NCBI GenBank assembly: GCA_030610325.1
Contig: JAUWRZ010000010.1
Location: forward strand, 1 to 15,718
Reading direction: 5' to 3'
Length of the DNA stretch: 15,718 nt
From: Sulfurimonadaceae bacterium
Lineage (GTDB): Bacteria > Campylobacterota > Campylobacteria > Campylobacterales > Sulfurimonadaceae
In this document: positions 1-6,985 of the stretch, one piece after another
Position numbering within the stretch: position 1 is the stretch's first letter
Layout: each line of letters opens with the position of its first letter
Position numbers and translations under genes: made by a program
The notes under the pieces: model-generated
Seen by the model: only the letters and a program-made list of their open reading frames with translations
What the model was told of the DNA's origin: nothing
Database searches by the model: none

Positions 1-140
1 ATTTAATTGGTGGAGTAAATCGTATAAGACACACCTATTATAAAATGCATTGCATCCGCAGGGACGATGATAATATCGTATACGTAACCATCTTAGAAAA
101 AGTAATTGCACTAAATAACACAAGTTATTTCTGCAGGTGA
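1..140 (+). pseudogene. 3' end of an unidentified gene cut by the window edge
   Basis: A frame is open from the left edge of the window and ends at a TGA at 138-140, giving about 45 residues. The readable part contains VNRIRHTYYKMHCIRRDDD followed by NIVYVTILEK. The run of basic residues, paired aromatics and a final beta-strand-like segment is faintly like the C-terminus of RelE/ParE-type toxins, but this resemblance is weak and I do not assign a function. It points toward the downstream end of the Tn3 transposase, so the two are convergent. It may equally be a chance open frame, since the start and most of the gene lie outside the window. Confidence 0.3.
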
Positions 141-239
141 TAAATGACAGTCAGCTGAACGAAGCAGAAGATGCAGACAGCAGATGTGAGTTTAAGAAAG
201 ACATCGCGAAAAAATCAGCATCACTGCACAAGTCTCACT

Positions 240-2372
240 CTAAAAATACACTTTGTTCTTCCGATGCGTCTTCGTAAAATCATATTCACCATAAAAGTTA
301 ATATGGCTCCAGTGTACGATCGAACTTTGCTGGATGACCTTAATGATCTCGTCCCTCTCTTCCATAGAAGCAGCGTCTTTCAGCTTTTGAGTCATGTAGA
401 GATAGTTCCATAATATCACCGAGTTCTGGATCGATCTCTTGCAGTTGTTAGCGATGTTCTGCTCCTCGACTGTAGCGACCTGGAACTCGGCATTGCTCCC
501 AAAGAACACGGCTTTTGAGAACCTATGCGAACTTTCCACTTTGTTGAGTTGCTTCTCGATCCTCTGTCGTAGTCCTACATCATCGATGTAGGTCAAAAGG
601 AAGTCCGTCTTGATGATCTTACCAAACTCTTTCAGGGCTGTGTAAAGCTTGTGTTGCCTGGAATAGGATGTGAGTCTATGCAATAGCTGCGAGGCTGACG
701 TCTTTCTTGACTTTATTGTCGCGATGAACCTCAGTATGTCCTCCCAATTCTCTTCTATAAGCTCGACTTTTATCTTTCGTTTAGGGAGTAGTCTATGACC
801 AAGTCTTAAGTACTCCTTTCTCTCTTTTAGACTATAAAGTTGCTGGGCTTTGAGGTTCTTGATCCTTGGAGCGAACGAGAACCCCAATAGATTGGTGAGT
901 CCGAATATCAACTCTGTGAACCCGTGCGTATCGGTGGAGTGTATATCACTTTTGACGACCTCGTTGTGCATCAACCCGTCTATGACATAGCCGCTCTCCC
1001 TGGATGATACGTTGATGACAGAGGAGTAGAACAGTCTATGGCTTTCATCTATGAAGGTGTAGACACTGACCCCTTTGGCCGTGCCAAAGTATTTAAAGGA
1101 GTAACCAGCATTACTGGAGTCTACCGATGATCTCATGTTGAACTTCTGTCCATCACTTGAAGTGTGGTTGATGTCCTCTTGGTTTCGAAGCAGTCTTACT
1201 ATCTCCAACTCCTCCATATAGGCGACTATCTTGTCGTTCGCCTCCATCGTATTGTCTTCTCGAAAGTACCATATTCTGGTGTTGTCAAGTTGATTTGGAT
1301 TGATTCCTTTCGAGATCTTACCTATCTTGGCAATGTTAATATTACAGCCATAACCGAGTATCGTAGCCAGGAGAAGATTGCTTGATACTCGGTCTTTGTT
1401 TTTGATGTTGTAGTGAGAAAAGGAGTCTAAGAAATGGGTCTTTTTGTTGATGGTGTCCAGTATGTCTATTATCGAGAGGTAGGTATCCTGCGGCAGATAT
1501 CTACTGATGTCATCTTCATCCTCCTCTCTTTCAAGAGCCGGTGTCTTGAGTATGAACGAATCAGCATCGAACTTAAAATATGTGTTTAGTTCCCTTATGA
1601 CACGCTCGTTCGTATGCTTGAAGCTATCGTCCAGTCTCTCTTTGATCGGCTCCAGAAAATATTTGAAGTCTTTGATGTCTTCCATCCCATGACGCTTGAG
1701 TATCGTCTTCTTATCAGCTCTCCACTCGTCTTTGTCGATCAGATATTTCTCGAGACTTTGATATCGAAACGAATATCTTAGGTTTAAGGTACCGGCTTTC
1801 ATCCCATCACTGACGGCGAAGAACAGAAGGGCCTTGTACAGTGATACTCTAAATCCTGGGTTCTCAAACACTTGCGTTCTCTCATCTACGTCCAAGAACT
1901 CACGCGGGGCTTTATCAGTGATCGTAGTATTATTTTTGAAATAGTCAATGGCCGATATCAGCTTCTTTTCCGAAGACTCCTCATCAAACTCAAGCTCTTT
2001 CAAGATGCCCGTAAGTCTGCCTTGCAATGTCTTCGATCTCGCCTCGATGAAATCATGTCTTGTCTCATCATCAGACCTTATGGACCTACTGACAGAGAGA
2101 ATATCCAGAAGCCTCAGCTCGGCATCCTTGATGTGACTATCGATCGACTTGAGCTTGTTCGCAGCACTGGTCTTTGTGTCGCTTGTGATCTTGTTTATTC
2201 CGTTGATGATAGACAGACTCGTATCCTCAAGTTCTTGAATCGTCCTGTTCTTACTTGGTGCTTGTTTAAAAGTGGCGTCCTTTTGTGACCGCAGTGAAGC
2301 GTTCTTAGCACTTTGCACCGTACTGATGAGACGGTCGACAAGATTATCGTTTCGGATCAGATATTGATAGTA
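240..2372 (-). pseudogene. tnpA: Tn3-family transposase, C-terminal part (DDE domain), split by IS630
   Basis: This fragment carries the catalytic domain of a Tn3-family DDE transposase. Visible motifs are SSDGQKF (first catalytic Asp), HSTDTHGFTELIFG (second Asp) followed by LLGFSFAPRIKNL, and the terminal block SNAEFQVATVEEQN with the likely catalytic Glu, then SVILWNYLYM and the family-typical SIVHWSHINFYGEYDF. The open frame can be read from a TTG at 2379-2381, but the first three codons belong to the IS630 end, so that is not a natural start. True tnpA sequence begins with TAC at the junction. Joining to the 3448-4296 fragment across one TA gives FIYYQYLIRNDNLVD with no lost base, and a total of 993 residues, normal for the family. 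Confidence 0.92.
2371..2372. repeat. TA target-site duplication, left copy of IS630 insertion
   Basis: A TA dinucleotide lies immediately outside the left inverted repeat of the IS630 element and is matched by TA at 3446-3447 on the other side. IS630/Tc1/mariner elements insert at TA and duplicate it. Removing one copy together with the element restores the tnpA frame. Confidence 0.85.
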
Positions 2373-2400
2373 AGTAATCAACCGAAACTAATTTCACACT
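2373..2400. repeat. IS630 terminal inverted repeat, left
   Basis: Read inward on the plus strand it begins AGTAATCAACCGAAACTAAT. The right end, read inward on the minus strand, begins AGTAGTGGACCAAAACAAAT. The shared bases are dense over the first 26 positions. Confidence 0.8.
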
Positions 2401-2995
2401 CTTTCCCATAACCGATGATGACCTTCTCCACATAGGCCTTCATCGCTTCGATCGAAGCATAGGCATCGAACTCGATCCAATGGTACTTCATGTGTTTCCA
2501 TAGCATCTCTATGGGATTTAACTGGGGAGAGTATGGAGGGAGATAGAAAAGTGTAAGTCCCTGCTGTTCCCATCCGGCCATCTTGGCTTTGAACTTATTA
2601 TTGGTGTGCATCGATGCATTGTCCAATACGACGACTGTCTCCTTCGTGAGCTGTTGGGCAAAGAGGTCGAACACCGCTATGACGACATCGGTATCGACTT
2701 TGTCATAGGTAGTGGAAGCGAAGAGCCCTGAGTCATGCGTGTTTAAGAAGCCTAAGACGTTAAGCTGCTTGGACCGCTTCGCTGGGACACTGAGTGTCTC
2801 ACCCAGGGGACTCCAGGCATAAGGGACATTTGGATCGAGGCTAAAGCCGCTCTCATCGAAATAGTAGAGATCGAACATGTCCTTATGAGCAAAGGACTTT
2901 AAGATGTCAAGCTCTTTTCTTTTCTCGTCATAAAGCGTAGCATCAGGCTTTTTGGCTGGCTCCTTCCGGACCCTCTTATAGCTTAGTCCAAGTAC
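2378..2995 (-). CDS. IS630 transposase, frame B (DDE catalytic domain), expressed by -1 frameshift
   Basis: This frame has no convincing start of its own except an ATG at 2876-2878 that already lies deep in the conserved protein. Upstream of that ATG the frame stays open to the slip site and reads VLGLSYKRVRKEPAKKPDAT and then DEKRKELDILKSFAHKD, which is the family-typical linker, so the real product begins in frame A. Catalytic residues are visible in YYFDESGFSL (first Asp), VVVLDNASMH (second Asp) and LPPYSPQLNPIEMLWKHMK (Glu). It is the part that cuts and joins DNA. An ordinary one-base mutation in an A tract could also explain the two frames, but the shift is in the exact phase and heptamer used by IS elements and dnaX. 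Confidence 0.87.
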   Translation of the reverse strand, partial: VLGLSYKRVRKEPAKKPDATLYDEKRKELDILKSFAHKDMFDLYYFDESGFSLDPNVPYAWSPLGETLSVPAKRSKQLNVLGFLNTHDSGLFASTTYDKVDTDVVIAVFDLFAQQLTKETVVVLDNASMHTNNKFKAKMAGWEQQGLTLFYLPPYSPQLNPIEMLWKHMKYHWIEFDAYASIEAMKAYVEKVIIGYGKECEISFG

Positions 2996-3001
2996 TTTTT
3001 T
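2966..3001 (-). promoter_or_regulatory. Candidate programmed -1 frameshift site in IS630 transposase
   Basis: The minus strand reads A AAA AAG (3001 to 2995) in the phase needed for tandem tRNA slippage into the -1 frame, and the -1 frame is exactly the one that continues the protein. Three bases further a weak stem can form, TTGGAC at 2991-2986 with GTCCGG at 2971-2966, with a 14-base loop and two G-U pairs. No clear upstream Shine-Dalgarno stimulator was seen. A AAA AAG is the established high-efficiency heptamer of E. coli dnaX; its use here is inferred. Confidence 0.7.
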
Positions 3002-3390
3002 AAAAAGCGGCGAAAAGTCTTATAGCTCACCTTTATCTTAAGTTCCTCGACTGTCAGTGAATATGCCTTCTTGGGCTGATGTGGATACTGTTCGATATGA
3101 CCAGCGATGACATCTTTGTGTTCATCCTCTTTTAAAATAGCCTTTCTTCCATCACCTTTCTTTCTGAACAGACTATCAACGCCTCTCTTCTCCCATGCGT
3201 CGAACCAAAGGTAGACGCTGCGTTCACCCACATCAAAGACGTTCGCTATCCCTTTCACGTCCATTCCGCCATGACTTAAGACGATACCATGTGCCCGCCT
3301 CCTCTCTTGTTGGCTCTCTCCCTGCTTCACCCGTCTCTTCAACTCTTTGAGCATATCTTGGCTCTTGATCTCTATATGTCTGTTTCTCAT
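2983..3390 (-). CDS. IS630 transposase, frame A (HTH domain); N-terminal part of the frameshifted product
   Basis: This is the DNA-binding half of an IS630-family transposase, 135 residues when read without frameshift. The segment GIANVFDVGERSVYLWFDAW is a homeodomain-like HTH of the type that recognises the terminal repeats, and the following KRGVDSLFRKKGDGRKA is the usual linker of the family. The ATG at 3388-3390 lies about 55 bases inside the right inverted repeat. Near the end the gene reads TTA AAA AAG, that is the heptamer A AAA AAG at 2995-3001, nine bases before the last sense codon. A -1 slip there joins it to the DDE frame and gives one 337-residue protein, normal for IS630. Confidence 0.88.
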   Translation of the reverse strand: MRNRHIEIKSQDMLKELKRRVKQGESQQERRRAHGIVLSHGGMDVKGIANVFDVGERSVYLWFDAWEKRGVDSLFRKKGDGRKAILKEDEHKDVIAGHIEQYPHQPKKAYSLTVEELKIKVSYKTFRRFLKKYLD

Positions 3391-3418
3391 ACAGGCCTAC
3401 AAGCAATATTTAGTCCAT

Positions 3419-3445
3419 CTATGTAATTTGTTTTGGTCCACTACT
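3419..3445. repeat. IS630 terminal inverted repeat, right
   Basis: Mirror of the repeat at 2373-2400, ending next to TA at 3446-3447. It lies upstream of the transposase start codon at 3388-3390, so the transposase promoter is probably in or near this end. Confidence 0.8.
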
Positions 3446-4296
3446 TATATAAACGATAGAAGAAGGAACCTCACATCCAGGGCATCTCTCTTCTGTGTCA
3501 ATTGAGAGACCTGACTCTTCTCGATCCATCTCGCATAGTATCGGGCTATATTAGGGGTCAGGCCGATCCTCTCGATAGTCTTCTCATTGAGTGTGAACTT
3601 TGTCTTTATGATCTTTAATTTTGCAAGACTCTCGCCCATCTTGCCTTTCGCTGTAGAATGTCCCAACTTCTTGAAGCTCATGATGTTGTATCTGTTCTTG
3701 TACTCATCATCCTTTTGCGTGAACATATCCAGCTCGTCCAGACCAGCATCTTTCTCATAAGGTCTTAGTCTGTCGATCAAGGAGTTTTTCTGTCTATCGA
3801 GTGCTTCAGAGATGATGAGTGACAACTGCGTAAAGCTTGGGACCTCGATGTTCAAGTCCTTTGAAAGACGTATGAGAGCGAAGAAGATCTTCCTTCTGTC
3901 TTGAAAAGTGTTCGCCATCTCGATGGCTTCTTTTTGCAGAGCCGCTTTCATCTCATCCGTATAGTCATTGATGGCCAGTCGAGCCTTTATCAATCGATGA
4001 TACCGGTTCAAGCTGCTTGATGCGATATCAAGGTCGATGACGTCAAGTTTATATCTCTTTTTGACAAACTCTATGTTCTCATCATCGGTAGGGATATCAA
4101 AGAACCTGTTAGCCGCCCTGAAAAAGCCATACTGCAAGATCACATAGGCTAGGTTCGTGGGTTTGATCGTCGTATAGAGCAGGTCTATGAGATCGGTCGG
4201 AAGGTCGAAGTAGTAGTTCTTTTCTTGGTATGATAATCTTGGAGTAGCGTTGAAACTCTTCTCTTGCTGCTTCGATAGTATCTGTATCCTGGCCAT
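3445..4296 (-). pseudogene. tnpA: Tn3-family transposase, N-terminal part, truncated by IS630
   Basis: This 283-residue fragment is the N-terminal DNA-binding region of a Tn3 transposase (DUF4158-like). It opens MARIQILSKQQEKSFNATPR and contains LAYVILQYGFFRAANRFFDI, typical of the start of this family. The ATG at 4294-4296 has AAGGAG eight to nine bases upstream and lies six bases after the tnpR stop, so tnpR and tnpA are one operon. The last native residues are RFLLLSFI, after which TAA is formed by the insertion. In uninterrupted relatives the same place reads on into a Tyr-rich stretch and RxDxLVD, which is found in the C-terminal fragment. The gene is broken at a single point and shows no other damage, so the insertion looks recent. 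Confidence 0.92.
3446..3447. repeat. TA target-site duplication, right copy of IS630 insertion
   Basis: Pairs with TA at 2371-2372. The TA together with the first base of the IS creates the TAA that now stops the N-terminal tnpA fragment. Confidence 0.85.
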
Positions 4297-4302
4297 GAAA
4301 GA

Positions 4303-4878
4303 CTACTCCTTGTGACCCTCTCTTTTTTTATACTCAGCTATCCATCTAAGTAGTGTACTTCTTCCGATCTCATAGTGATCTGCAATCTGCTGATTGGTCA
4401 TCCCATCCTTTTGCATCTGTATCGCTTTGACAGTCTTCTCATCATCAAATTTTGTTCTCCTGCCAAATCGCACCCCTCTTTTGAGGGCAGAAGCGATCCC
4501 ATCGGCTTGTCTCTCTGCTCTCAGGTCTGTCTCGAAGGCGCTGACGATAGAGAGCAGTCCGATCATCAATCTTCCAGTACTTGTCGATGTGTCCAGCTCC
4601 TGTTCGGTCGCTTTGAATGACACGCCTTTATCGTTCAGTGTCTCGATTATCTTATAGAGGTCCAAGACGCTCCTTGAGCATCTGTCCAGTCTTGTCACGA
4701 TAAAGGTATCACCTTCTCTTACGAAGTCCAAAGCGTCTTGCAACTCTTTTCTATTCGCGGCCTGAGTACCGCTCACCTTCTCTTTGAATATCTTCTCGCA
4801 TCCGGCTTGCTCTAATGATTCGATTTGGGACAGAAGGTTTTGGCCATTACTTGAGACTCTCGCATATCCGACTTTCAA
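4303..4878 (-). CDS. tnpR: Serine resolvase/invertase of the Tn3 unit
   Basis: A 191-residue small serine recombinase that would resolve transposon cointegrates at a res site. The catalytic domain begins KVGYARVSSNGQN with the nucleophilic Ser at about residue 9 or 10, followed by FIVTRLDRCSRSVLDLY with the active-site Arg residues, and the ETDLRAERQADGIA helix that leads into the DNA-binding end. Residues 150-185 form an HTH (MTNQQIADHYEIGRSTLLRW). Length and order match the family fully, with no sign of decay. The start is TTG (4876-4878) preceded by AAAGGG at a good distance; the later ATG codons would remove the catalytic Ser. It lies directly upstream of tnpA. A likely -10 (TATAAT, 4906-4911) precedes it. 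Confidence 0.93.
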   Translation of the reverse strand: MKVGYARVSSNGQNLLSQIESLEQAGCEKIFKEKVSGTQAANRKELQDALDFVREGDTFIVTRLDRCSRSVLDLYKIIETLNDKGVSFKATEQELDTSTSTGRLMIGLLSIVSAFETDLRAERQADGIASALKRGVRFGRRTKFDDEKTVKAIQMQKDGMTNQQIADHYEIGRSTLLRWIAEYKKREGHKE

Positions 4879-4905
4879 TATAACCCTTTTTCGGTTCTTA
4901 CCTGT

Positions 4906-4911
4906 ATTATA
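4906..4911 (-). promoter_or_regulatory. Likely -10 box for tnpR-tnpA
   Basis: On the minus strand TATAAT lies 28 bases before the TTG start of tnpR, in the context ATAGAATATAATACAGG. No good -35 is seen at 16-18 bases, which is common in Campylobacterota. Its overlap with the GAGAC-repeat region just upstream fits the usual autorepression of tnpR by resolvase bound at res. Confidence 0.5.
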
Positions 4912-4920
4912 TTCTATAGA

Positions 4921-5022
4921 CCTTAAGAGACATTAATATGAGACCTGTTTTGAGACACAGCGTGCAGGGAGTTTGAAGATCAAAGACAGCTTGTCTCGAA
5001 AAGTGTACTTTGTGAGATAGTG
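4921..5022. other. Candidate res site (repeated GAGAC / GTCTC half-sites)
   Basis: Upstream of tnpR there is a cluster of related short motifs: GAGAC at 4927, 4940 and 4952 (spaced 13 and 12 bases), AGACA at 4984 and TGTCTC at 4993. TTTTGAGACA (about 4948-4957) and TGTCTCGAAAA (4992-5002) form an inverted pair, and AGACAGCTTGTCT (4984-4996) is a palindrome. Small serine resolvases act at sites of paired ~12-bp half-sites built on a TGTC core, and such sites sit next to tnpR. The exact subsites I to III cannot be fixed by eye. Confidence 0.45.
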
Positions 5023-5085
5023 GAGGAAAATATAGTGATAATGATAATCCTACTAAAAGAAATCAAATCATCAAATCCTGTGAGT

Positions 5086-5104
5086 CCTCCGGCAAAGCCG
5101 AAGG
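5086..5104. other. Short hairpin, possible end of a mobile element
   Basis: CCTCCGGC and GCCGAAGG pair with one mismatch around an AAA loop. There is no T-run after it, so a classical terminator is unlikely on the plus strand. Such GC hairpins occur at ends of IS200/IS605-like and REP-type elements, but nothing else here confirms it. Confidence 0.3.
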
Positions 5105-5123
5105 TTTACCTCTGGATTAATTA

Positions 5124-5172
5124 AGTTTTGATTAAGGCGTATGGGCATTTTAGTACCTTTATGGATTTGTAC
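5124..5172 (+). repeat. 48-bp dispersed segment, copy 1
   Basis: Shares GGCGTATGGG, then TTTTAGTACC / TTTTGGTACC, then TTTATGGAT and TGTAC with the segment at 8515-8563, and more loosely with the reverse strand at 10520-10567. In the frame beginning AAGGCG all three copies can be read as related peptides (here AYGHFSTFMDLY), with differences that mostly keep amino acid character, so these look like remnants of one coding family and not random repeats. Confidence 0.7.
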
Positions 5173-5284
5173 CCGACATTGATGTTTGTCAAGAGCGGGT
5201 GAAAGCAAGCCTCTGAAAAGGCTGACAGGGGATCGTCCTAAGTCTTCACGGGAACTGGAAGGCTATTTGTGGTCCAGGGGATTT

Positions 5285-5318
5285 GAGCCGTGTGCTGTGA
5301 AAGTGGCAAGCACGGTTC
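5285..5318 (+). ncRNA. Group II intron domain V, orphan remnant
   Basis: The 34 bases begin GAGCCGTGTGCTGTGAAAGT and end GCACGGTTC. They fold as the domain V hairpin of group II introns: an 8-bp lower stem GAGCCGTG with CACGGTTC (one G-U), a small bulge on the 3' side, an upper stem capped by a GAAA tetraloop, and the AGC catalytic triad in the first stem. The length is exactly that of the family. No reverse transcriptase/maturase frame is present upstream, domain VI after it is not convincing, and no GUGYG 5' end was found. A small stem (AGCCT 5208-5212 with AGGCT 5219-5223) upstream may belong to it. It is probably the 3' tail of a decayed intron. Confidence 0.75.
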
Positions 5319-5385
5319 TTATCCGACAATATAGTCTCATATTTCATCGTCTGCTTATCTAGTGGCAGTATGATAGAAACTCGAC

Positions 5386-5400
5386 TTTCGCACATAGATA
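5386..5400. repeat. 15-bp direct repeat, copy 1 (TTTCGCACATAGATA)
   Basis: Identical to 6986-7000 and followed in both by (C/T)CA. The pair brackets the fic gene and the tnpA fragment of the IS605 element. It may mark a duplication or recombination junction. Confidence 0.6.
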
Positions 5401-5430
5401 CCATGATGAGTACTGGGTGCGTAAGATGAG

Positions 5431-6561
5431 TCAATAAGCAATATTATACTTAATATTTCTTCCTTGAGTACCTTCGATCTGATACAGACATCCATGCTTC
5501 AGAAGTTCTTGTATATCTCTTTTTGCAGTTGCCAGTGAAGTCTTTGTCATCGCTACATATTTTTTACTTGTAAGATCGCCTTGAAATTCACCTTCATCGT
5601 ATTCTAATAATTTGCTGAGCACTTTTAGTTGGCGTTGATTGAGGGTGATATGTCGTACCTTATCCCAAAACTTTGTTTTACTCATCACTCTATTTATCGC
5701 GTCTAACGTCTCTTGAAGTGAGTCGTTAAATCTGTCTAAATACCATGCTATCCAGGATGTACAATCCAGGTCTGGATTCTCCATTAGGTTTTGAGTCATC
5801 TCTAACTTGTCATAATAATTCTTACGATCATTTGCGATAGCTGTAGAGATGGAAAAATATTTATACTCTGATCCAAAGCTTTGAGATACTATGTAATCAC
5901 TGATGATCCTGGCGATTCTTCCATTGCCATCATCATAAGGATGAATAGTGACAAACCATAGATGAGCAATCGCACTTTTTATATAAATATCATCACTGTC
6001 AGTATTGATGTATATCAGCAAAGAATCTATATCTTTACCTATTTTTTTATAAGGTAGTCCTACATAATGCACCTTTTCCTTCCCAATTGGACCAGAGACG
6101 ATCTGCATGTCGTCGTATTCTCGAAATAGTCCAAGTCGTATATTTTTAAAGCTACTTGGCGTATGGGAGAGAAGTGCGATATGCCATTTATGTAAACGTT
6201 CTAACTCCAGAGGTGTTGCATTGAGTATAGTATCCATAAGTATATCAGCGAGGGCATCGGTATGATATGTAGATCTATCATGCGCTTTATCAAACTGGGT
6301 ATCTAGTTTTTTTCTTATTGAAGATCTTACACTTTCTCTTGAGAGATGCTCTCCCTCGATCGCAGAAGTAGAAACAATCTCACTGGTAAAAAGATCTATC
6401 CTGATGCTGTCTTGGGCATCTTTATCAAGAAGAGTGATAAGCGCTTTTACTTGACCGATACTCTGAGCTATTTGTGTGATCTTGGGAAGAAGTCCTTGAG
6501 TGTCATAATGAAATGTTGGATAGTCTGGGTGTTGCCAAATCCACTGCCGTTTATTTTTCAC
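5431..6561 (-). CDS. fic: Fic-family AMP-transferase with DUF4172 N-terminus and winged-helix C-terminus
   Basis: Fic proteins transfer AMP (or another nucleotide part) to a hydroxyl on target proteins and often act as toxins or regulators. The 376-residue protein opens WIWQHPDYPTFHYD, the DUF4172 signature. Residues 65-70, TSAIEG, match the (S/T)xxxE(G/N) inhibitory motif, placed before the Fic core, so it is a class II, self-inhibited Fic. The active site HPYDDGNGRIAR lies at 207-218 with catalytic His207, phosphate/metal-binding residues and both Arg; the usual Phe of HPF is Tyr, a tolerated change. The last ~80 residues (YVAMTKTSLATAKRDIQELL) look like a winged helix. The start is GTG (6559-6561), with GAGGT five bases upstream. 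It has its own sigma70-type promoter and no antitoxin partner gene. Confidence 0.9.
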   Translation of the reverse strand: MKNKRQWIWQHPDYPTFHYDTQGLLPKITQIAQSIGQVKALITLLDKDAQDSIRIDLFTSEIVSTSAIEGEHLSRESVRSSIRKKLDTQFDKAHDRSTYHTDALADILMDTILNATPLELERLHKWHIALLSHTPSSFKNIRLGLFREYDDMQIVSGPIGKEKVHYVGLPYKKIGKDIDSLLIYINTDSDDIYIKSAIAHLWFVTIHPYDDGNGRIARIISDYIVSQSFGSEYKYFSISTAIANDRKNYYDKLEMTQNLMENPDLDCTSWIAWYLDRFNDSLQETLDAINRVMSKTKFWDKVRHITLNQRQLKVLSKLLEYDEGEFQGDLTSKKYVAMTKTSLATAKRDIQELLKHGCLYQIEGTQGRNIKYNIAY

Positions 6562-6590
6562 TGATACCTCATGAGCTGATTAATTTCATA

Positions 6591-6619
6591 ATCGTATCAT
6601 CATATGAGCTACTTGTCAA
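6591..6619 (-). promoter_or_regulatory. Promoter of the fic gene
   Basis: On the minus strand a perfect TTGACA (6619-6614) is followed after 17 bases by TACGAT (6596-6591), about 30 bases before the GTG start. ATGAGCT occurs twice (6571-6577 and 6604-6610 on the plus strand), one copy in the spacer and one before the start, and may be an operator. The IS605-type left end begins just beyond the -35 box. Confidence 0.65.
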
Positions 6620-6631
6620 TTATCTCAGCGA

Positions 6632-6669
6632 AGCTTATATCCACCTCTTTAAAGTGGTGGATATAAGCT
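6632..6669. other. Left-end palindrome of the IS605-type element
   Basis: A 14-bp perfect stem AGCTTATATCCACC with GGTGGATATAAGCT encloses a further small palindrome CTTTAAAG. It lies just after the tnpA stop. It may also act as a two-way terminator between tnpA and fic, though it lacks a long T-run. Confidence 0.75.
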
Positions 6670-6671
6670 AC

Positions 6672-6686
6672 ATTCGCTTTGCGAAT
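6672..6686. other. Small hairpin next to the tnpA stop
   Basis: ATTCGC-TTT-GCGAAT forms a perfect 6-bp stem with a three-base loop directly between the tnpA stop codon (6688-6690) and the left-end palindrome. Possibly part of the left-end structure of the element. Confidence 0.5.
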
Positions 6687-6687
6687 A

Positions 6688-6954
6688 TTAGTCGGGTGTT
6701 TTCTGCTGTTCAATATATTGTTTCACGATTTCGAGTGGAGCACCGCCAACACTCCCTGAAAAATAACTCCTGTGCCAAAGTCCGGCTTTGTCCCAATATC
6801 TTTTTTTGATGTAAGGCGTATCACTTCTTAATAATCTACTTGAACGTCCTTTTAAATCGTTTACGATTTTAGAGATAGACCATTTTGGTGGATATTGAAT
6901 AAGTAGATGCACATGGTCGGCTTCTCCGTCAAACTCCTCTAAAACAACACTCAT
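6688..6954 (-). pseudogene. tnpA: IS200/IS605 Y1 transposase TnpA, N-terminally truncated
   Basis: The protein contains EADHVHLLIQYPP, the HUH motif of Y1 single-strand transposases, then WSISKIVNDLKGRSSRLLR, the YWDKAGLWHRSYF block and the C-terminal helix VKQYIEQQ with the catalytic Tyr. Members of the family have about 130-150 residues; only about 88 are present from the ATG at 6952-6954. The same frame upstream reads LFEK, which belongs to the family, and then meets TGA and TAA, so roughly 45 N-terminal residues are lost or scrambled. The ATG used by a gene finder is internal to the conserved domain and has no ribosome site. A residual, fully inactive gene is most likely. Confidence 0.85.
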
Positions 6955-6985
6955 TTTCTCAAATAGTCAATATGTTTACCTTAGT

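Larger units (their letters stand above)
2373..3445 (-). mobile_element. IS630-family insertion sequence (1073 bp) inside tnpA
   Basis: The element has imperfect terminal inverted repeats. Read inward, the left end starts AGTAATCAACCGAAAC and the right end starts AGTAGTGGACCAAAAC; similarity continues for about 26 bases. The ends abut TA on both sides. Inside are the two transposase reading frames, an HTH part and a DDE part, on the minus strand. The stop codon of the DDE frame (2378-2380) falls within the left inverted repeat. Size, TA duplication and protein content all fit IS630. The transposon and the IS are transcribed in the same direction. Confidence 0.93.
240..5040 (-). mobile_element. 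Tn3-family transposon remnant (tnpR-tnpA), interrupted by IS630
   Basis: The unit holds a serine resolvase gene followed 6 bases later by a Tn3-type transposase gene, both on the minus strand. This is the tnpR-then-tnpA order of the Tn501/Tn21 branch. The transposase is split by an IS630-family insertion. The limits given are those of the recognisable genes plus the possible res region. I searched both flanks by eye for the usual ~38-bp terminal repeats (GGGG outer end, TAAG inner end) and found no matching pair, so the true ends are unknown or lost. With tnpA broken, the element cannot move unless a compatible transposase acts in trans. Confidence 0.8.

Noticed and set aside
150..239. Left terminal inverted repeat of the Tn3 unit (TTTAAG at 191-196)
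   Set aside because: No matching inverted partner found upstream of tnpR and no GGGG outer end.
1872..2288. 138-aa plus-strand ORF inside the Tn3 transposase fragment
   Set aside because: Shadow of the conserved transposase frame on the minus strand.
5246..5434. 62-aa minus-strand ORF beside fic
   Set aside because: It covers the domain V hairpin and has no family features or ribosome site; treated as chance.
6952..6954. ATG as a true start of a short complete TnpA
   Set aside because: It lies inside the conserved domain; in-frame family residues LFEK precede it and then stops, so the gene is truncated.
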